Shown here one piece after another: positions 1-7,452 of a stretch of DNA of 64,000 nucleotides; the stretch's first letter is position 1, and each line of letters begins with the position of its first letter. The notes beneath the pieces were generated by a model. The model saw only the letters and a list, made by a program, of their open reading frames with translations, was not told where the DNA came from and did not search any database. Source of the DNA: Micromonospora halotolerans (GTDB lineage Bacteria; Actinomycetota; Actinomycetes; Mycobacteriales; Micromonosporaceae); contig NZ_CP134876.1 in the NCBI RefSeq assembly GCF_032108445.1, positions 1,860,001 through 1,924,000 of the forward strand. Direction: 5' to 3'. The translations under genes were made by a program, and so were the position numbers.

Positions 1-898
1 CGTCGGTCAGGTGGTGCGGCTTGGTCGCGCCCACGATCGGCGCGGTCACCGCCGGGTTGCGGGCCACCCAGGCCAACGCCACCTGCGCCCGCGGCACGTC
101 GCGCGCCCGCGCGATCCGGGTCACCGCGTCGACCACGGCGCGGTCGTTCTCCTCGGTACGCGCGTACAGCGCGCGGCCGAACTCGTCCGTCTCCGCCCGC
201 GCGGTGTGCTCCCCCCAGTCCCGGGTCAGCCGACCCCGGGCCAGCGGGCTCCACGGGATCACCGCGACGCCCTGGTCGAGGCAGAGCGGCAGCATCTCCC
301 GCTCCTCCTCCCGGTAGAGCAGGTTGTAGTGGTTCTGCATCGAGACGAACCGGGTCCAGCCGTGCCGCTCGGCGGCCCAGAGAGCCTTGGCGAACTGCCA
401 TGCGTACATCGACGAGGCGCCGAGGTAGCGGACCTTGCCGGCACGGACCAGGTCGTGCAGGGCCTCCAGGGTCTCCTCGATCGGCGTGGTCGGGTCGAGC
501 CGGTGGATCTGATAGAGGTCGACGTAGTCGGTGCCCAGCCGGCGCAGGCTCGCGTCGATCTCACTCATGATGTGCTTGCGGGACAACCCGCCCCGGTTCG
601 GTCCGGGACCCATCCGGCCGTGCACCTTGGTGGCGATCACCACTTCGTCGCGGCGCGCGAAGTCCCTCAGCGCCCGACCGACGATCTCCTCGCTGGTGCC
701 GTCGGAGTAGACATTGGCGGTGTCGAAGAAGGTGACCCCCAGCTCCAGCGCCTGCTGAATGAAGGGGCGGCTCTCCTGCTCCGGCAGCGACCAGGGATGC
801 CCGCCGCGGCTCGGCTCGCCGTAGCTCATGCAGCCCAGGCAGAGCCGGGACACCTCGAGGCCGGTGGACCCGAACTTCACGTACTCCATGCGGTCCAT
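1..898 (-). CDS. aldo/keto reductase (C-terminus beyond window)
   Basis: NADPH-dependent aldo/keto reductase, a cytosolic TIM-barrel oxidoreductase. It reads from [10 protein letters not shown]; the first 299 residues are present and the stop lies before base 1. The catalytic tetrad of the family is visible: Asp and Tyr in [13 protein letters not shown], Lys in IATKVHG and His in YQIHRLD. Further in-frame sequence ([12 protein letters not shown], then [14 protein letters not shown]) matches the YghZ/Tas-like branch that includes many general stress reductases. A second ATG nine bases downstream (889) is an alternative start. The substrate cannot be predicted. The upstream neighbour on the same strand (DUF3152) ends 32 bases away and looks functionally unrelated. 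Confidence 0.9.
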   Translation of the reverse strand, partial: MDRMEYVKFGSTGLEVSRLCLGCMSYGEPSRGGHPWSLPEQESRPFIQQALELGVTFFDTANVYSDGTSEEIVGRALRDFARRDEVVIATKVHGRMGPGPNRGGLSRKHIMSEIDASLRRLGTDYVDLYQIHRLDPTTPIEETLEALHDLVRAGKVRYLGASSMYAWQFAKALWAAERHGWTRFVSMQNHYNLLYREEEREMLPLCLDQGVAVIPWSPLARGRLTRDWGEHTARAETDEFGRALYARTEENDRAVVDAVTRIARARDVPRAQVALAWVARNPAVTAPIVGATKPHHLTD

Positions 899-930
899 CT
901 CACCACCGGCGGGCGCGCGCCGCAGGCCGG

Positions 931-1755
931 TCAGTCCTCCGCCGGGATCGGGTCGTCGTACTGGCCCGAGGGGCCGCTGTGCACGGCGCCGCCGACGCGG
1001 GGCCAGGCGTTCGGGAGGCACCCGTGCAGGCCGAGCGTCTGCTGTTCCATCACCGGCGCCGGGCCGCCGGCCCGGGGGCACAGTTCGTGGCCCCGGCCGA
1101 GCCGGTGCCCCACCTCGTGGTTGAGCAGGTACTGCCGGTAGAGGGCGAGGTCGGAGAACTGCGGCACGCCGTGCACCCAGCGGGCCACGTTGATCACCAC
1201 CTGGTCGCCGTTGCGGCAGGAGGTGTAGTGGTCGGTGGTGTCGGCGCAGAGCCGGCCCCGGGTCACCGGCGTGGTCAGCAGCACGGTGAAGTCGGCGGGA
1301 TCGTCGCGCCCCACCCGTTGCAGCCGCCACCGGCCGCCACCGGTCCAGCCGCGCGGATCGGCAAGCGTCACGGCCACCTCCCGGGCGAACCGCTCCACGT
1401 CCACGTTGTCGATGCCGCCCTCCACGGCGACCCGGTAGCGGAGCAGCTCACCGCCGCGGCCGGCCACCGCCCCGACGCCGGTGGCGGTGCGGAACCGGCC
1501 CGTACCCCGGTCCGGATAGCCGATGCCCGGCGGCACCCGGCCGGCGGCCGGCACCGGCGGCGCGGCGGGCGTGGTCACCGCCGGGCGGGCGGGCCCGGCG
1601 GGCCGCACGCCGGCCGCGACCAGCAGGTCCGGGTGACGCCGGGCCGCGTACCCGGCGAGGCCGGCCGCGGCCAGCAGCACCACCAGCGCCAGGATGCCGG
1701 CGCGGGACGGCCGCCGCCGGTGCAGACCCCGGTCCCGCCTGCCCCGCCCGCCCAC
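931..1755 (-). CDS. DUF3152 protein, membrane-anchored, metzincin-like zinc motif
   Basis: A 274-residue protein with a basic N-terminus, one membrane segment at about 21-36, an Ala/Pro-rich linker to about 75 and a globular C-terminal domain matching my recollection of actinobacterial DUF3152. The domain carries HEVGHRLGRGH at residues 213-223, i.e. HExxHxxGxxH, the zinc-binding signature of metzincin peptidases, so an extracytoplasmic metallopeptidase is a reasonable inference. Four cysteines (in RLCAD, TSCRN, ELCPR and HGCLP) could form two disulfides outside the cell. It starts with GTG. Substrate and role are unknown. Confidence 0.85.
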   Translation of the reverse strand: MGGRGRRDRGLHRRRPSRAGILALVVLLAAAGLAGYAARRHPDLLVAAGVRPAGPARPAVTTPAAPPVPAAGRVPPGIGYPDRGTGRFRTATGVGAVAGRGGELLRYRVAVEGGIDNVDVERFAREVAVTLADPRGWTGGGRWRLQRVGRDDPADFTVLLTTPVTRGRLCADTTDHYTSCRNGDQVVINVARWVHGVPQFSDLALYRQYLLNHEVGHRLGRGHELCPRAGGPAPVMEQQTLGLHGCLPNAWPRVGGAVHSGPSGQYDDPIPAED

Positions 1756-1922
1756 GTCGTTCTCCGTTCGTCGCGCCCGCCCCCGATCCGGTCAGGAGTA
1801 CGGACGCCGGGCCCGGACGGATGAACGGTGAGCGCGGTCACCGGTCGGGGCGGTGCCCGCGCCGGTACCGTTCGTTCCCGGGTGCGCCACCCCGCCACCT
1901 GCCGCCAGAGAGGGAGCCACCC

Positions 1923-3116
1923 GTGCCGGATGCCGACCAGGTGCTCGCCGACGCCCTCGCGGCGGCCCGCGGCACCGACGTGCGCGCGGCCGAGCGGGCC
2001 CTGGACCGGCTGATCGTCGGCGACCCGCCGGCCGTGGACGCGGCGCTCCTCACCCGGCTGACCCGCGGCGTGGCGCGGCTCTGGCCGCGCGGCTGGCAGC
2101 CGGTGGACCTGGAACGGATCGCCACCCGCCGGCTGACCCCGCGCGGCGCCCGGCTGCTCCGGGACGTGCTGGCCGCCCAGCGGCGCGCGATGCCCGACCC
2201 GGTCCCCTCCTGGTTCGACGACCAGCTCGCCGAGCTGGGCGCGCGGTGGGACGGCGACCGGGGCTGGCTGGACCGGCGCGCCGAGGGCGACCGGATCAGC
2301 GCGCTGCGGGACGCGGTCGACGCGCTCGCGCTGGTGGCGGGGCTGCCGCCGATCGCGGTGCTCCGCCCGCCGCCCGGCGGACCGGCCGCCGCCGGGCGCC
2401 CGACCGCCCCGGCCGGCGGCTCGCGGATGCTGGACCGGGTACGCGCGCTGCTGGCCAAGGCCGAGTCGACCACCTTCCCCGCCGAGGCGGAGGCGCTCAC
2501 CGGCAAGGCGCAGGAGCTGATGGCCCGGCACAGCATCGACGCCGCCCTGCTCGACGCCGCCGCCGAGCGACCCGACCGGCCCGGTGGCGTGCGGCTCGGC
2601 ACCGACGCCCCGTACGCCGCGGCGAAGGCGCTGCTCATCCAGGAGGTGGCGGCGGCCAACCGCTGCGAGTCGATCTGGTCCGACGACCTCGGCTTCGCCA
2701 CCGTGCTCGGCTTCCCGGCCGACCTGGCCGCCGTCGAACTGCTGCACACCTCGCTGCTGGTGCAGGCCACCGCCGCGATGCTGCGCGGCCGGGGCGAACG
2801 CCGCACGGGCCGCGGCCGGCGCACCAAGGGCTACGACGAGTCGTTCCTCAACGCGTTCGCGCTACGGATCGGGGAGCGCCTGCGGGCGGCCACCGCGACG
2901 GCGGCCGAGGAGCGGGCCGACGACCGGCTGCTCCCGGTGCTCGCCGCCCGCTCGGACGCCGTCAAGGAACGGGTCGACCAGCTCTTCCCCGGCGTGACGC
3001 GGCACCGGCTCCAGGTCCGCGACGCAGAGGGCTGGACCTCGGGCACCACGGCCGCCGACCGTGCCTCCCTCGACGCCGGCGCCCCGACGCGCCGCCCGTT
3101 GCGCGGGGGCCGCTGA
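1923..3116 (+). CDS. DUF2786 domain protein
   Basis: About 397 residues. The start chosen is GTG (VPDADQVLADAL), preceded by an AGAGAGGGAG ribosome-binding site; a longer reading from 1821 is open but its extra residues look non-coding. The middle contains MLDRVRALLAKAESTTFPAEA followed by a conserved helix ending MARHSIDAALL, the hallmark of DUF2786. The C-terminal half matches the family's usual downstream domain. The biochemical function of this family is not known to me. It is soluble, with no signal peptide, and separated from the next coding start by about 95 bases. Confidence 0.8.
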   Translation: MPDADQVLADALAAARGTDVRAAERALDRLIVGDPPAVDAALLTRLTRGVARLWPRGWQPVDLERIATRRLTPRGARLLRDVLAAQRRAMPDPVPSWFDDQLAELGARWDGDRGWLDRRAEGDRISALRDAVDALALVAGLPPIAVLRPPPGGPAAAGRPTAPAGGSRMLDRVRALLAKAESTTFPAEAEALTGKAQELMARHSIDAALLDAAAERPDRPGGVRLGTDAPYAAAKALLIQEVAAANRCESIWSDDLGFATVLGFPADLAAVELLHTSLLVQATAAMLRGRGERRTGRGRRTKGYDESFLNAFALRIGERLRAATATAAEERADDRLLPVLAARSDAVKERVDQLFPGVTRHRLQVRDAEGWTSGTTAADRASLDAGAPTRRPLRGGR

Positions 3117-3210
3117 CTTTTCCTCCGGGAAGATGTCGGATCAGGCGAGCCGGCTCCGACCCGTCTGCGAGAGGCGCCACCGCCGGTGGCCCCGACCCGA
3201 GGAGTACACC

Positions 3211-3582
3211 GTGAAGTACATGCTGCTGATCTGGAACCGGCCCGGCTTCGTCGAGGAGCTGTCCGAGGAGGAGCGGAACGCGATCTTCGGCGAGGTCGAC
3301 GTGATCATGAAGGAGCTGACCGAGTCCGGCGAGCTGGTCGGCGGTGAGGCGCTGGCCCACCCGGCGCAGACCCGTACCGTCCGGCCCGCCGCCGGGGGCG
3401 GCACCGAGGTCACCGACGGGCCGTTCCTGGAGAGCAAGGAGCAGTTCGCCGGCTACCTGACGGTCGACTGCGAGACCCCGGAACGGGCCGCCGAGATCGC
3501 CGCGCGCTGGCCGGACGTCGCGCACGGCGTCGGCGTGCTGGAGGTGCGGCCGGTGATGGAGCAGTCCGGGACGGAGATGTGA
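3211..3582 (+). CDS. YCII-related (DGPF) protein
   Basis: A 123-residue YCII-superfamily protein (VKYMLLIWNR...), GTG start after a GAGGAG ribosome-binding site. The family signature DGPF is at residues 69-72 (VTDGPFLESKEQ). Proteins of this kind are the conserved partners of ECF42 sigma factors, and the neighbour fits: the stop overlaps the sigma-factor start in the sequence GTGA, which implies translational coupling. In that family the DGPF protein is thought to influence the sigma factor or its signal; the exact reaction is not established. Confidence 0.9.
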   Translation: MKYMLLIWNRPGFVEELSEEERNAIFGEVDVIMKELTESGELVGGEALAHPAQTRTVRPAAGGGTEVTDGPFLESKEQFAGYLTVDCETPERAAEIAARWPDVAHGVGVLEVRPVMEQSGTEM

Positions 3583-4823
3583 CCGACCGGGCGGTCGAGG
3601 ACCTGCTGCGCGCCCTCGCGCCGCAGGTCCTCGGCGTGCTCGTCCGCCGGCACGGCCAGTTCTACGCCTGCGAGGACGCCGTCCAGGAGGCGCTGCTCGC
3701 CGCCGCGACCCAGTGGCCGGCGCAGGGCGTGCCGGACCATCCCCGTTCCTGGCTGGTCACCGTGGCGACCCGCCGGCTCACCGACGAGTGGCGCAGCGAA
3801 CGGGCCCGCCGGGACCGCGAGGTCGCCGTGGCGGTCCGGGAACCGGCGTACGCGGCGGTCGCCCCGGCCGCCGACGAGGAGCCGCCGAGCGGGGACGACA
3901 CGCTCAAGCTGCTCTTCCTCTGCTGCCATACGGCGCTCACGGTCAGCGCCCAGGTGGCGCTCACCCTGCGGGCGGTCGGCGGGTTGAGCACCGCCGAGAT
4001 CGCCCGGGCGTACCTGGTGCCCGAGGCCACGATGAGCCAGCGGATCCGTCGGGCCAAGCAGCGGATCGAGGCGGCCGGAGCGCGGTTCGCCATGCCCTCG
4101 GCAGCCGACCGCGACGCCCGGCTGGGCGCCGTGCTGCACGTCCTCTACCTGATCTTCAACGAGGGTTACACCGCCTCCAGCGGAGCCGAGCTGCACCGGG
4201 CCGAGCTGACCGGCGAGGCGATCCGGCTGGCCCGGGAGCTGCGCCGGCTGCTGCCCGACGACGGCGAGGTGGCGGGGTTGCTGGCCCTCATGCTGCTCAC
4301 CGACGCGCACCGGGGCGCGCGTACCGGCCCGGGCGGTGAGCTGGTGCCGCTGGCCGAGCAGGACCGCGGCCGCTGGGACCGGGCCGGGATCGAGGAGGGC
4401 GTCGCGCTGGTGACCGAGGCGCTGACCTGGTCGGCCCCCGGCCCCTACCAGGTGCAGGCCGCCATCGCGGCGGTGCACGCCGAGGCGCCCGCCGCGGCCG
4501 ACACCGACTGGCCGCAGATCGTCGCGCTCTACCGGGTGCTGGCCCGGCTCGCGCCGAACCCGATGGTCACCCTCAACCAGGCCGCCGCGGTGGCCATGGT
4601 CGACGGCCCGCGGGCCGGGCTCGCCCTGCTGGCGCCGCTGGACGCCGACGAGCGGACCGCCGGCCACCACCGGCTCGCCGCCGTCCGCGCCCACCTCCTC
4701 GAACTGGCCGGCGACCGGGACGCCGCCCGGGCCGCCTACCTGGCCGCCGCCCGCGCCACCATCAGCCTGCCCGAGCGGCACTACCTGGAGGTACGCGCCG
4801 CCCGGCTGACCGGCGACCGGTGA
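3579..4823 (+). CDS. ECF42-type RNA polymerase sigma factor with C-terminal extension
   Basis: A 414-residue sigma-70-family factor. Region 2 covers about residues 20-75 (FYACEDAVQEALL, then SWLVTVATRRLTDEWR). Region 4 covers about 105-165 (a TAEIARAYLVPEATMSQRIRRAKQRI helix-turn-helix split over two helices). A long C-terminal domain of helical, TPR-like repeats follows (about 170-410), with the family signature LIFNEGYTASSG. The size and extension match the ECF42 group rather than a plain 180-residue ECF factor, and no anti-sigma gene is adjacent. The GTG start overlaps the stop of the DGPF gene, so both are made from one transcript. Confidence 0.93.
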   Translation: MTDRAVEDLLRALAPQVLGVLVRRHGQFYACEDAVQEALLAAATQWPAQGVPDHPRSWLVTVATRRLTDEWRSERARRDREVAVAVREPAYAAVAPAADEEPPSGDDTLKLLFLCCHTALTVSAQVALTLRAVGGLSTAEIARAYLVPEATMSQRIRRAKQRIEAAGARFAMPSAADRDARLGAVLHVLYLIFNEGYTASSGAELHRAELTGEAIRLARELRRLLPDDGEVAGLLALMLLTDAHRGARTGPGGELVPLAEQDRGRWDRAGIEEGVALVTEALTWSAPGPYQVQAAIAAVHAEAPAAADTDWPQIVALYRVLARLAPNPMVTLNQAAAVAMVDGPRAGLALLAPLDADERTAGHHRLAAVRAHLLELAGDRDAARAAYLAAARATISLPERHYLEVRAARLTGDR

Positions 4824-4826
4824 CGC

Positions 4827-5270
4827 TCAGAAGAGCCGCCCGCGGTACGGGTGCGGCCGCCCCCACCGCTCCTCCCACTGCACCAGCTCGGCCTGCCAGC
4901 CGGGCAGGTCGGGCCGGTACTCACGGATGAGATCGGGGTTCTCCGGGCGGCTCACCAGGAACCGCCAGTACGCCTCGACCGCCTCGCGCACCTCGTCGAG
5001 CGAGTACCGGCCGCCCTCGCCCGGGACCCACTCGTTCCGGAACTCGACGCCGCCGGCGGTGAAGTTGACCTCGTATTTGTCGCTGTCCCACTCGTCCTCG
5101 AGCGGCCGGCCGTGCGACACGTCGTCGACCATCGCGAGGGCGTCGAGACAGACCGACTGGTAGACCGAGATGTCGGTGATCAGCCAGGCGCCGAGCGCCC
5201 GGTAGCGCTGATCCGTCACCTCGAACAGCGGCAGGCGAAATTCGTCGAGCGAGAAGGTGATGAACGCCAA
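4827..5270 (-). CDS. putative immunity protein, YacL-like
   Basis: A 147-residue acidic protein beginning at TTG (MAFITFSLDEF) with a GAAGGA ribosome-binding site; no in-frame ATG exists nearby. It starts 15 bases after the stop of the EndoU-like toxin gene, the classical position of an immunity gene. The middle and end (KYEVNFTAGGVEFRNEW, then YSLDEVREAVEAYWRFLVSR) resemble the YacL/UPF0231 fold used by several immunity families, but this is recall-level similarity. The role, binding and inactivating the adjacent nuclease, is inferred from position. Confidence 0.6.
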   Translation of the reverse strand: MAFITFSLDEFRLPLFEVTDQRYRALGAWLITDISVYQSVCLDALAMVDDVSHGRPLEDEWDSDKYEVNFTAGGVEFRNEWVPGEGGRYSLDEVREAVEAYWRFLVSRPENPDLIREYRPDLPGWQAELVQWEERWGRPHPYRGRLF

Positions 5271-5285
5271 CAGAGGTCCTTCGGA

Positions 5286-5792
5286 TCAGGGGACGACCGG
5301 CCATCCGTGCGTGAAGCCGCCCGAGCCATTGTAGAAACCCTCGATCACGAGGTCCTTGTACTTACCACGCCACATCTGGGTGCCCGGCACCGGCCGTGCG
5401 CCCTGGAAGGCGCCGCTGATGGCGTTGTCCACCTGAGCGGGCGTCCAGTCGTCCGGGAAGAAGGAGCTCTCCCCGCCGTTGCCCTTCTTCGGCTTCCAGG
5501 CGCCGTGCGGCGGGTTCATCGTCGGGTCGAAGAACTCGGGTTTGGCCCGGTACGCCCCGGTCTTCGGATCCCGGACGACGGTGCCCGGCTGCAGCCTGCG
5601 GCCCGGGAAGTCCTCGCCCCCGGGCCGGTAGTGGTAGCCGGACCCCTTGGGCATGCCCGGCTTCACATGACCACCGAAGACATGTTCGGTGAAGTGCGGG
5701 TTCATCCGGTCGGGCCGGTTGCGCGTCTTGGTGCGCTTGAGAAAACGCAACGCGGCCCTCATCAACCGGCCGCCGGCCTTGCCTCCGCTCAT
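5286..5792 (-). CDS. EndoU-like nuclease toxin domain
   Basis: A 168-residue basic protein. Residues 33-54 (PHFTEHVFGGH, then GSGYHY) and the C-terminus (VIEGFYNGSGGF then THGWPVVP) match the bacterial EndoU ribonuclease fold seen in polymorphic toxins. Candidate catalytic histidines are H33, H37, H42 and H54, and the T-x-x-W/Y-P ending is typical. It has no signal peptide. It lies in the same frame as the CpnT-like gene upstream: that gene's TGA is followed by CGT GGC and then this ATG. It may therefore be a re-initiated separate product or the toxin tip of a split effector. The downstream gene is a likely immunity protein. Confidence 0.75.
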   Translation of the reverse strand: MSGGKAGGRLMRAALRFLKRTKTRNRPDRMNPHFTEHVFGGHVKPGMPKGSGYHYRPGGEDFPGRRLQPGTVVRDPKTGAYRAKPEFFDPTMNPPHGAWKPKKGNGGESSFFPDDWTPAQVDNAISGAFQGARPVPGTQMWRGKYKDLVIEGFYNGSGGFTHGWPVVP

Positions 5793-5798
5793 GCCACG

Positions 5799-6293
5799 TC
5801 ACCCGTCGAGGAGTTTCCAGAGCACCTCTTGGACGAGGTTGCCGACGATGGTCCGGGCCAACTGCTGGAAGATCGGGATCTCCAGGAGCGAGGCGCCGAA
5901 GGTGACCGCCGCCGTGGCGATCGCCTGGGCGATCTGGATGGCGAGGATGACCAGTTGCACGATCACGGCGATCTTCAGGGCGAGCACGATGGCCCCGCAG
6001 ATGATCAGCCCGGTGCCGGTGAGCACGGCCGCGGTCACCCCGTCGCGGAGGCTGTCGGCCGGGCTGTCCTCCCGGTTCCACCAGGACTGGAAGGCCGTGA
6101 TGTCCTGGCCGGTGTGGCTGGACCAGACGGCGGTGGCCCCCGTGTTCGCCTCGGCCACGACACCGGACAGGGTGCCGGAGAAGCCGATCCAGGCGTTGCC
6201 CATCTCGAAGAGCTTGACCTCGTCCGCCTCGGGCCAGGTGTAGCCGAGGATGCCGAGCAGCGAGCGCAGCTCGCCGGGAAGTTCCAGACCCAC
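5799..6293 (-). CDS. CpnT-like N-terminal (WXG100-like) membrane-helix protein
   Basis: A 164-residue protein. The GTG start lies four bases after the previous stop, behind a GGGAGG ribosome-binding site. The N-terminal third (VGLELPGELRSLLGILGYTW, PEADEVKLFEMG) matches the N-terminal helical domain of CpnT-type outer-membrane channel/toxin proteins, which are exported through type VII secretion. A tryptophan-rich helix (ITAFQSWWN) is followed by a very hydrophobic stretch at about 84-135. The protein stops (TGA at 5799-5801) just before an EndoU-like toxin in the same frame. It is probably the export/translocation half of an ESX toxin. Confidence 0.75.
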   Translation of the reverse strand: MGLELPGELRSLLGILGYTWPEADEVKLFEMGNAWIGFSGTLSGVVAEANTGATAVWSSHTGQDITAFQSWWNREDSPADSLRDGVTAAVLTGTGLIICGAIVLALKIAVIVQLVILAIQIAQAIATAAVTFGASLLEIPIFQQLARTIVGNLVQEVLWKLLDG

Positions 6294-6295
6294 CG

Positions 6296-6619
6296 TCAGC
6301 CTCCCAGCGCCTGACGCAGCCCGTCGAAGCCCTGCGTGATGGAGGCTTCGATCTCGGCGTAGCGGGTGGCCATGCCGGTGAGGTCGGTGCCGGCGGCGGC
6401 GATCTCCTGGAGCGCGGTGTCGAAGCACTCGAAGGCGAACGCGGAGACCTCGTCGTGGGCGGCGCCGATCAGCGAACCGATGTCGTCGGAGCCCCAGGGC
6501 CGGCCGAAGGCCGCCAGTTCGGCCTGGAACGCCGTCAGGGCCTCGCTGAAGCGGGTGGCCACGTCGCCCAGCGCGCGACCGGAGCTGCCCAGCCCGTCCG
6601 GGTCGACCTCGATCGCCAT
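6296..6619 (-). CDS. WXG100-like helical protein
   Basis: A 107-residue all-helical protein with W42-G43 (RPWGSDDIG) between two long amphipathic helices, the shape of WXG100/ESAT-6-like type VII substrates, although the motif is WG rather than W-x-G. Its start overlaps the upstream YbaB-like stop in the sequence TGATG, and the CpnT-like gene starts four bases after its stop, so the three are translated together. The likely role is partner or chaperone-like co-substrate for export of the toxin protein by the ESX machine encoded from 14 kb on. Confidence 0.75.
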   Translation of the reverse strand: MAIEVDPDGLGSSGRALGDVATRFSEALTAFQAELAAFGRPWGSDDIGSLIGAAHDEVSAFAFECFDTALQEIAAAGTDLTGMATRYAEIEASITQGFDGLRQALGG

Positions 6620-7044
6620 CAGCGGCCGCCCTGGCCGGACAGCCGGTCCTGGGCCTGGACCAGCGCGTCGGTGAAGGTGGTGAGCTGCCGGCCGGCGTCC
6701 TCCTGGATCCGGCGCAGTTGCTCGCCGAGGGAGGTCAGGTCGACCTGGCCGGGAACGGCTGCGATGGCCTTCTCCTGGAGGTCGACGAGCGCGGCGTTGA
6801 CCGCCGTGGCGATCTCCTCGGCCAGGGACTCGCTCGGCAGCCGCATCGCCCGGGGGTCGAGGGTCAACGCGGTGATCCGCCCGGGCGGGCCGGCGGTCAC
6901 CCGGACCAGGCCGTCGGCCGCCTCGCCGACTCCCTCGGGCGGCGGGGGCGCCTCGCCGTCGGCGCCGGCGGTGAACCGCCCCAGCGCGGACATGGTCTCG
7001 GACAGCACCCGGCCGAGGCCGGATGGATCGACGGGTTGGGCCAT
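6619..7044 (-). CDS. YbaB/EbfC-like protein of toxin cassette
   Basis: A 141-residue protein starting MAQPVDPSG behind a GGAGGAGCT ribosome-binding site; longer upstream readings are rejected. Residues 43-85 (ADGLVRVT, RITALTLDPRAMRL, LAEEI) match the core of YbaB/EbfC. A Pro-rich insert precedes it and a coiled-coil tail follows. The classical family binds DNA as a dimer, but ESX-linked members have an unproven role. The ESX locus has a paralogue at 17577-17996 with the same core residues and the same position before a WXG-like gene. It is first gene of its operon. Confidence 0.8.
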   Translation of the reverse strand: MAQPVDPSGLGRVLSETMSALGRFTAGADGEAPPPPEGVGEAADGLVRVTAGPPGRITALTLDPRAMRLPSESLAEEIATAVNAALVDLQEKAIAAVPGQVDLTSLGEQLRRIQEDAGRQLTTFTDALVQAQDRLSGQGGR

Positions 7045-7158
7045 GGGCGTAGCTCCTCCGGGGTCGAGGTCCCCCCGCATGCTACGCAGTTGGCGCCAAC
7101 CAGGGTGACCCCCGGTGAGCGACTGTGGACTATCCGATGTGGAGCCGTCACACGCGTC

Positions 7159-7194
7159 GTGGGCCGGGCCGGCAGCGCTGCCGGCCCGGCCCAC
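7159..7194 (-). terminator. perfect GC-rich palindrome downstream of csbD
   Basis: Two 18-base arms with no spacer (GTGGGCCGGGCCGGCAGC and its complement). It sits 13 bases past the csbD-family stop and also within the upstream side of the toxin operon. It probably ends csbD transcription; no T-run is present. Confidence 0.65.
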
Positions 7195-7206
7195 GAGAAC
7201 TGGTGG

Positions 7207-7380
7207 TCAGCTCTTGAAGGCGTCCTTGATCTTCTCGCCCGCCTGCTTGAGGTTGGCGGCCGCCTGGTCGTTGCGGCCCTCGGCCTCGAGGCGCTCGTCG
7301 TCCGTGGCCCGGCCGACGCCTTCCTTGACCTTGCCGGCGGTGTTCTCGGTCGCGTTGTCGATCTTGTCGTCGATGCCCAT
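7207..7380 (-). CDS. CsbD family stress protein
   Basis: A 57-residue hydrophilic protein (MGIDDKIDNATENTAGKVKE) with the CsbD signature: short, charged, predicted to be helical or disordered. A GGAGG ribosome-binding site five bases before ATG sets the start; a start 12 bases upstream is less likely. CsbD proteins are induced by general stress in many bacteria, but their molecular role is unknown. It is monocistronic, followed by a strong palindrome. Confidence 0.9.
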   Translation of the reverse strand: MGIDDKIDNATENTAGKVKEGVGRATDDERLEAEGRNDQAAANLKQAGEKIKDAFKS

Positions 7381-7452
7381 AAGAACCTCCACTCAGCGGT
7401 TTCCGTACCGTCAGAGGAGTACCCCGACGCCCGCCGTCCGAATCCCCGGTCC

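Noticed and set aside
1..1141. Plus-strand frame opposite the aldo/keto reductase.
   Set aside because: The minus strand has the full catalytic tetrad; the plus frame is a shadow.
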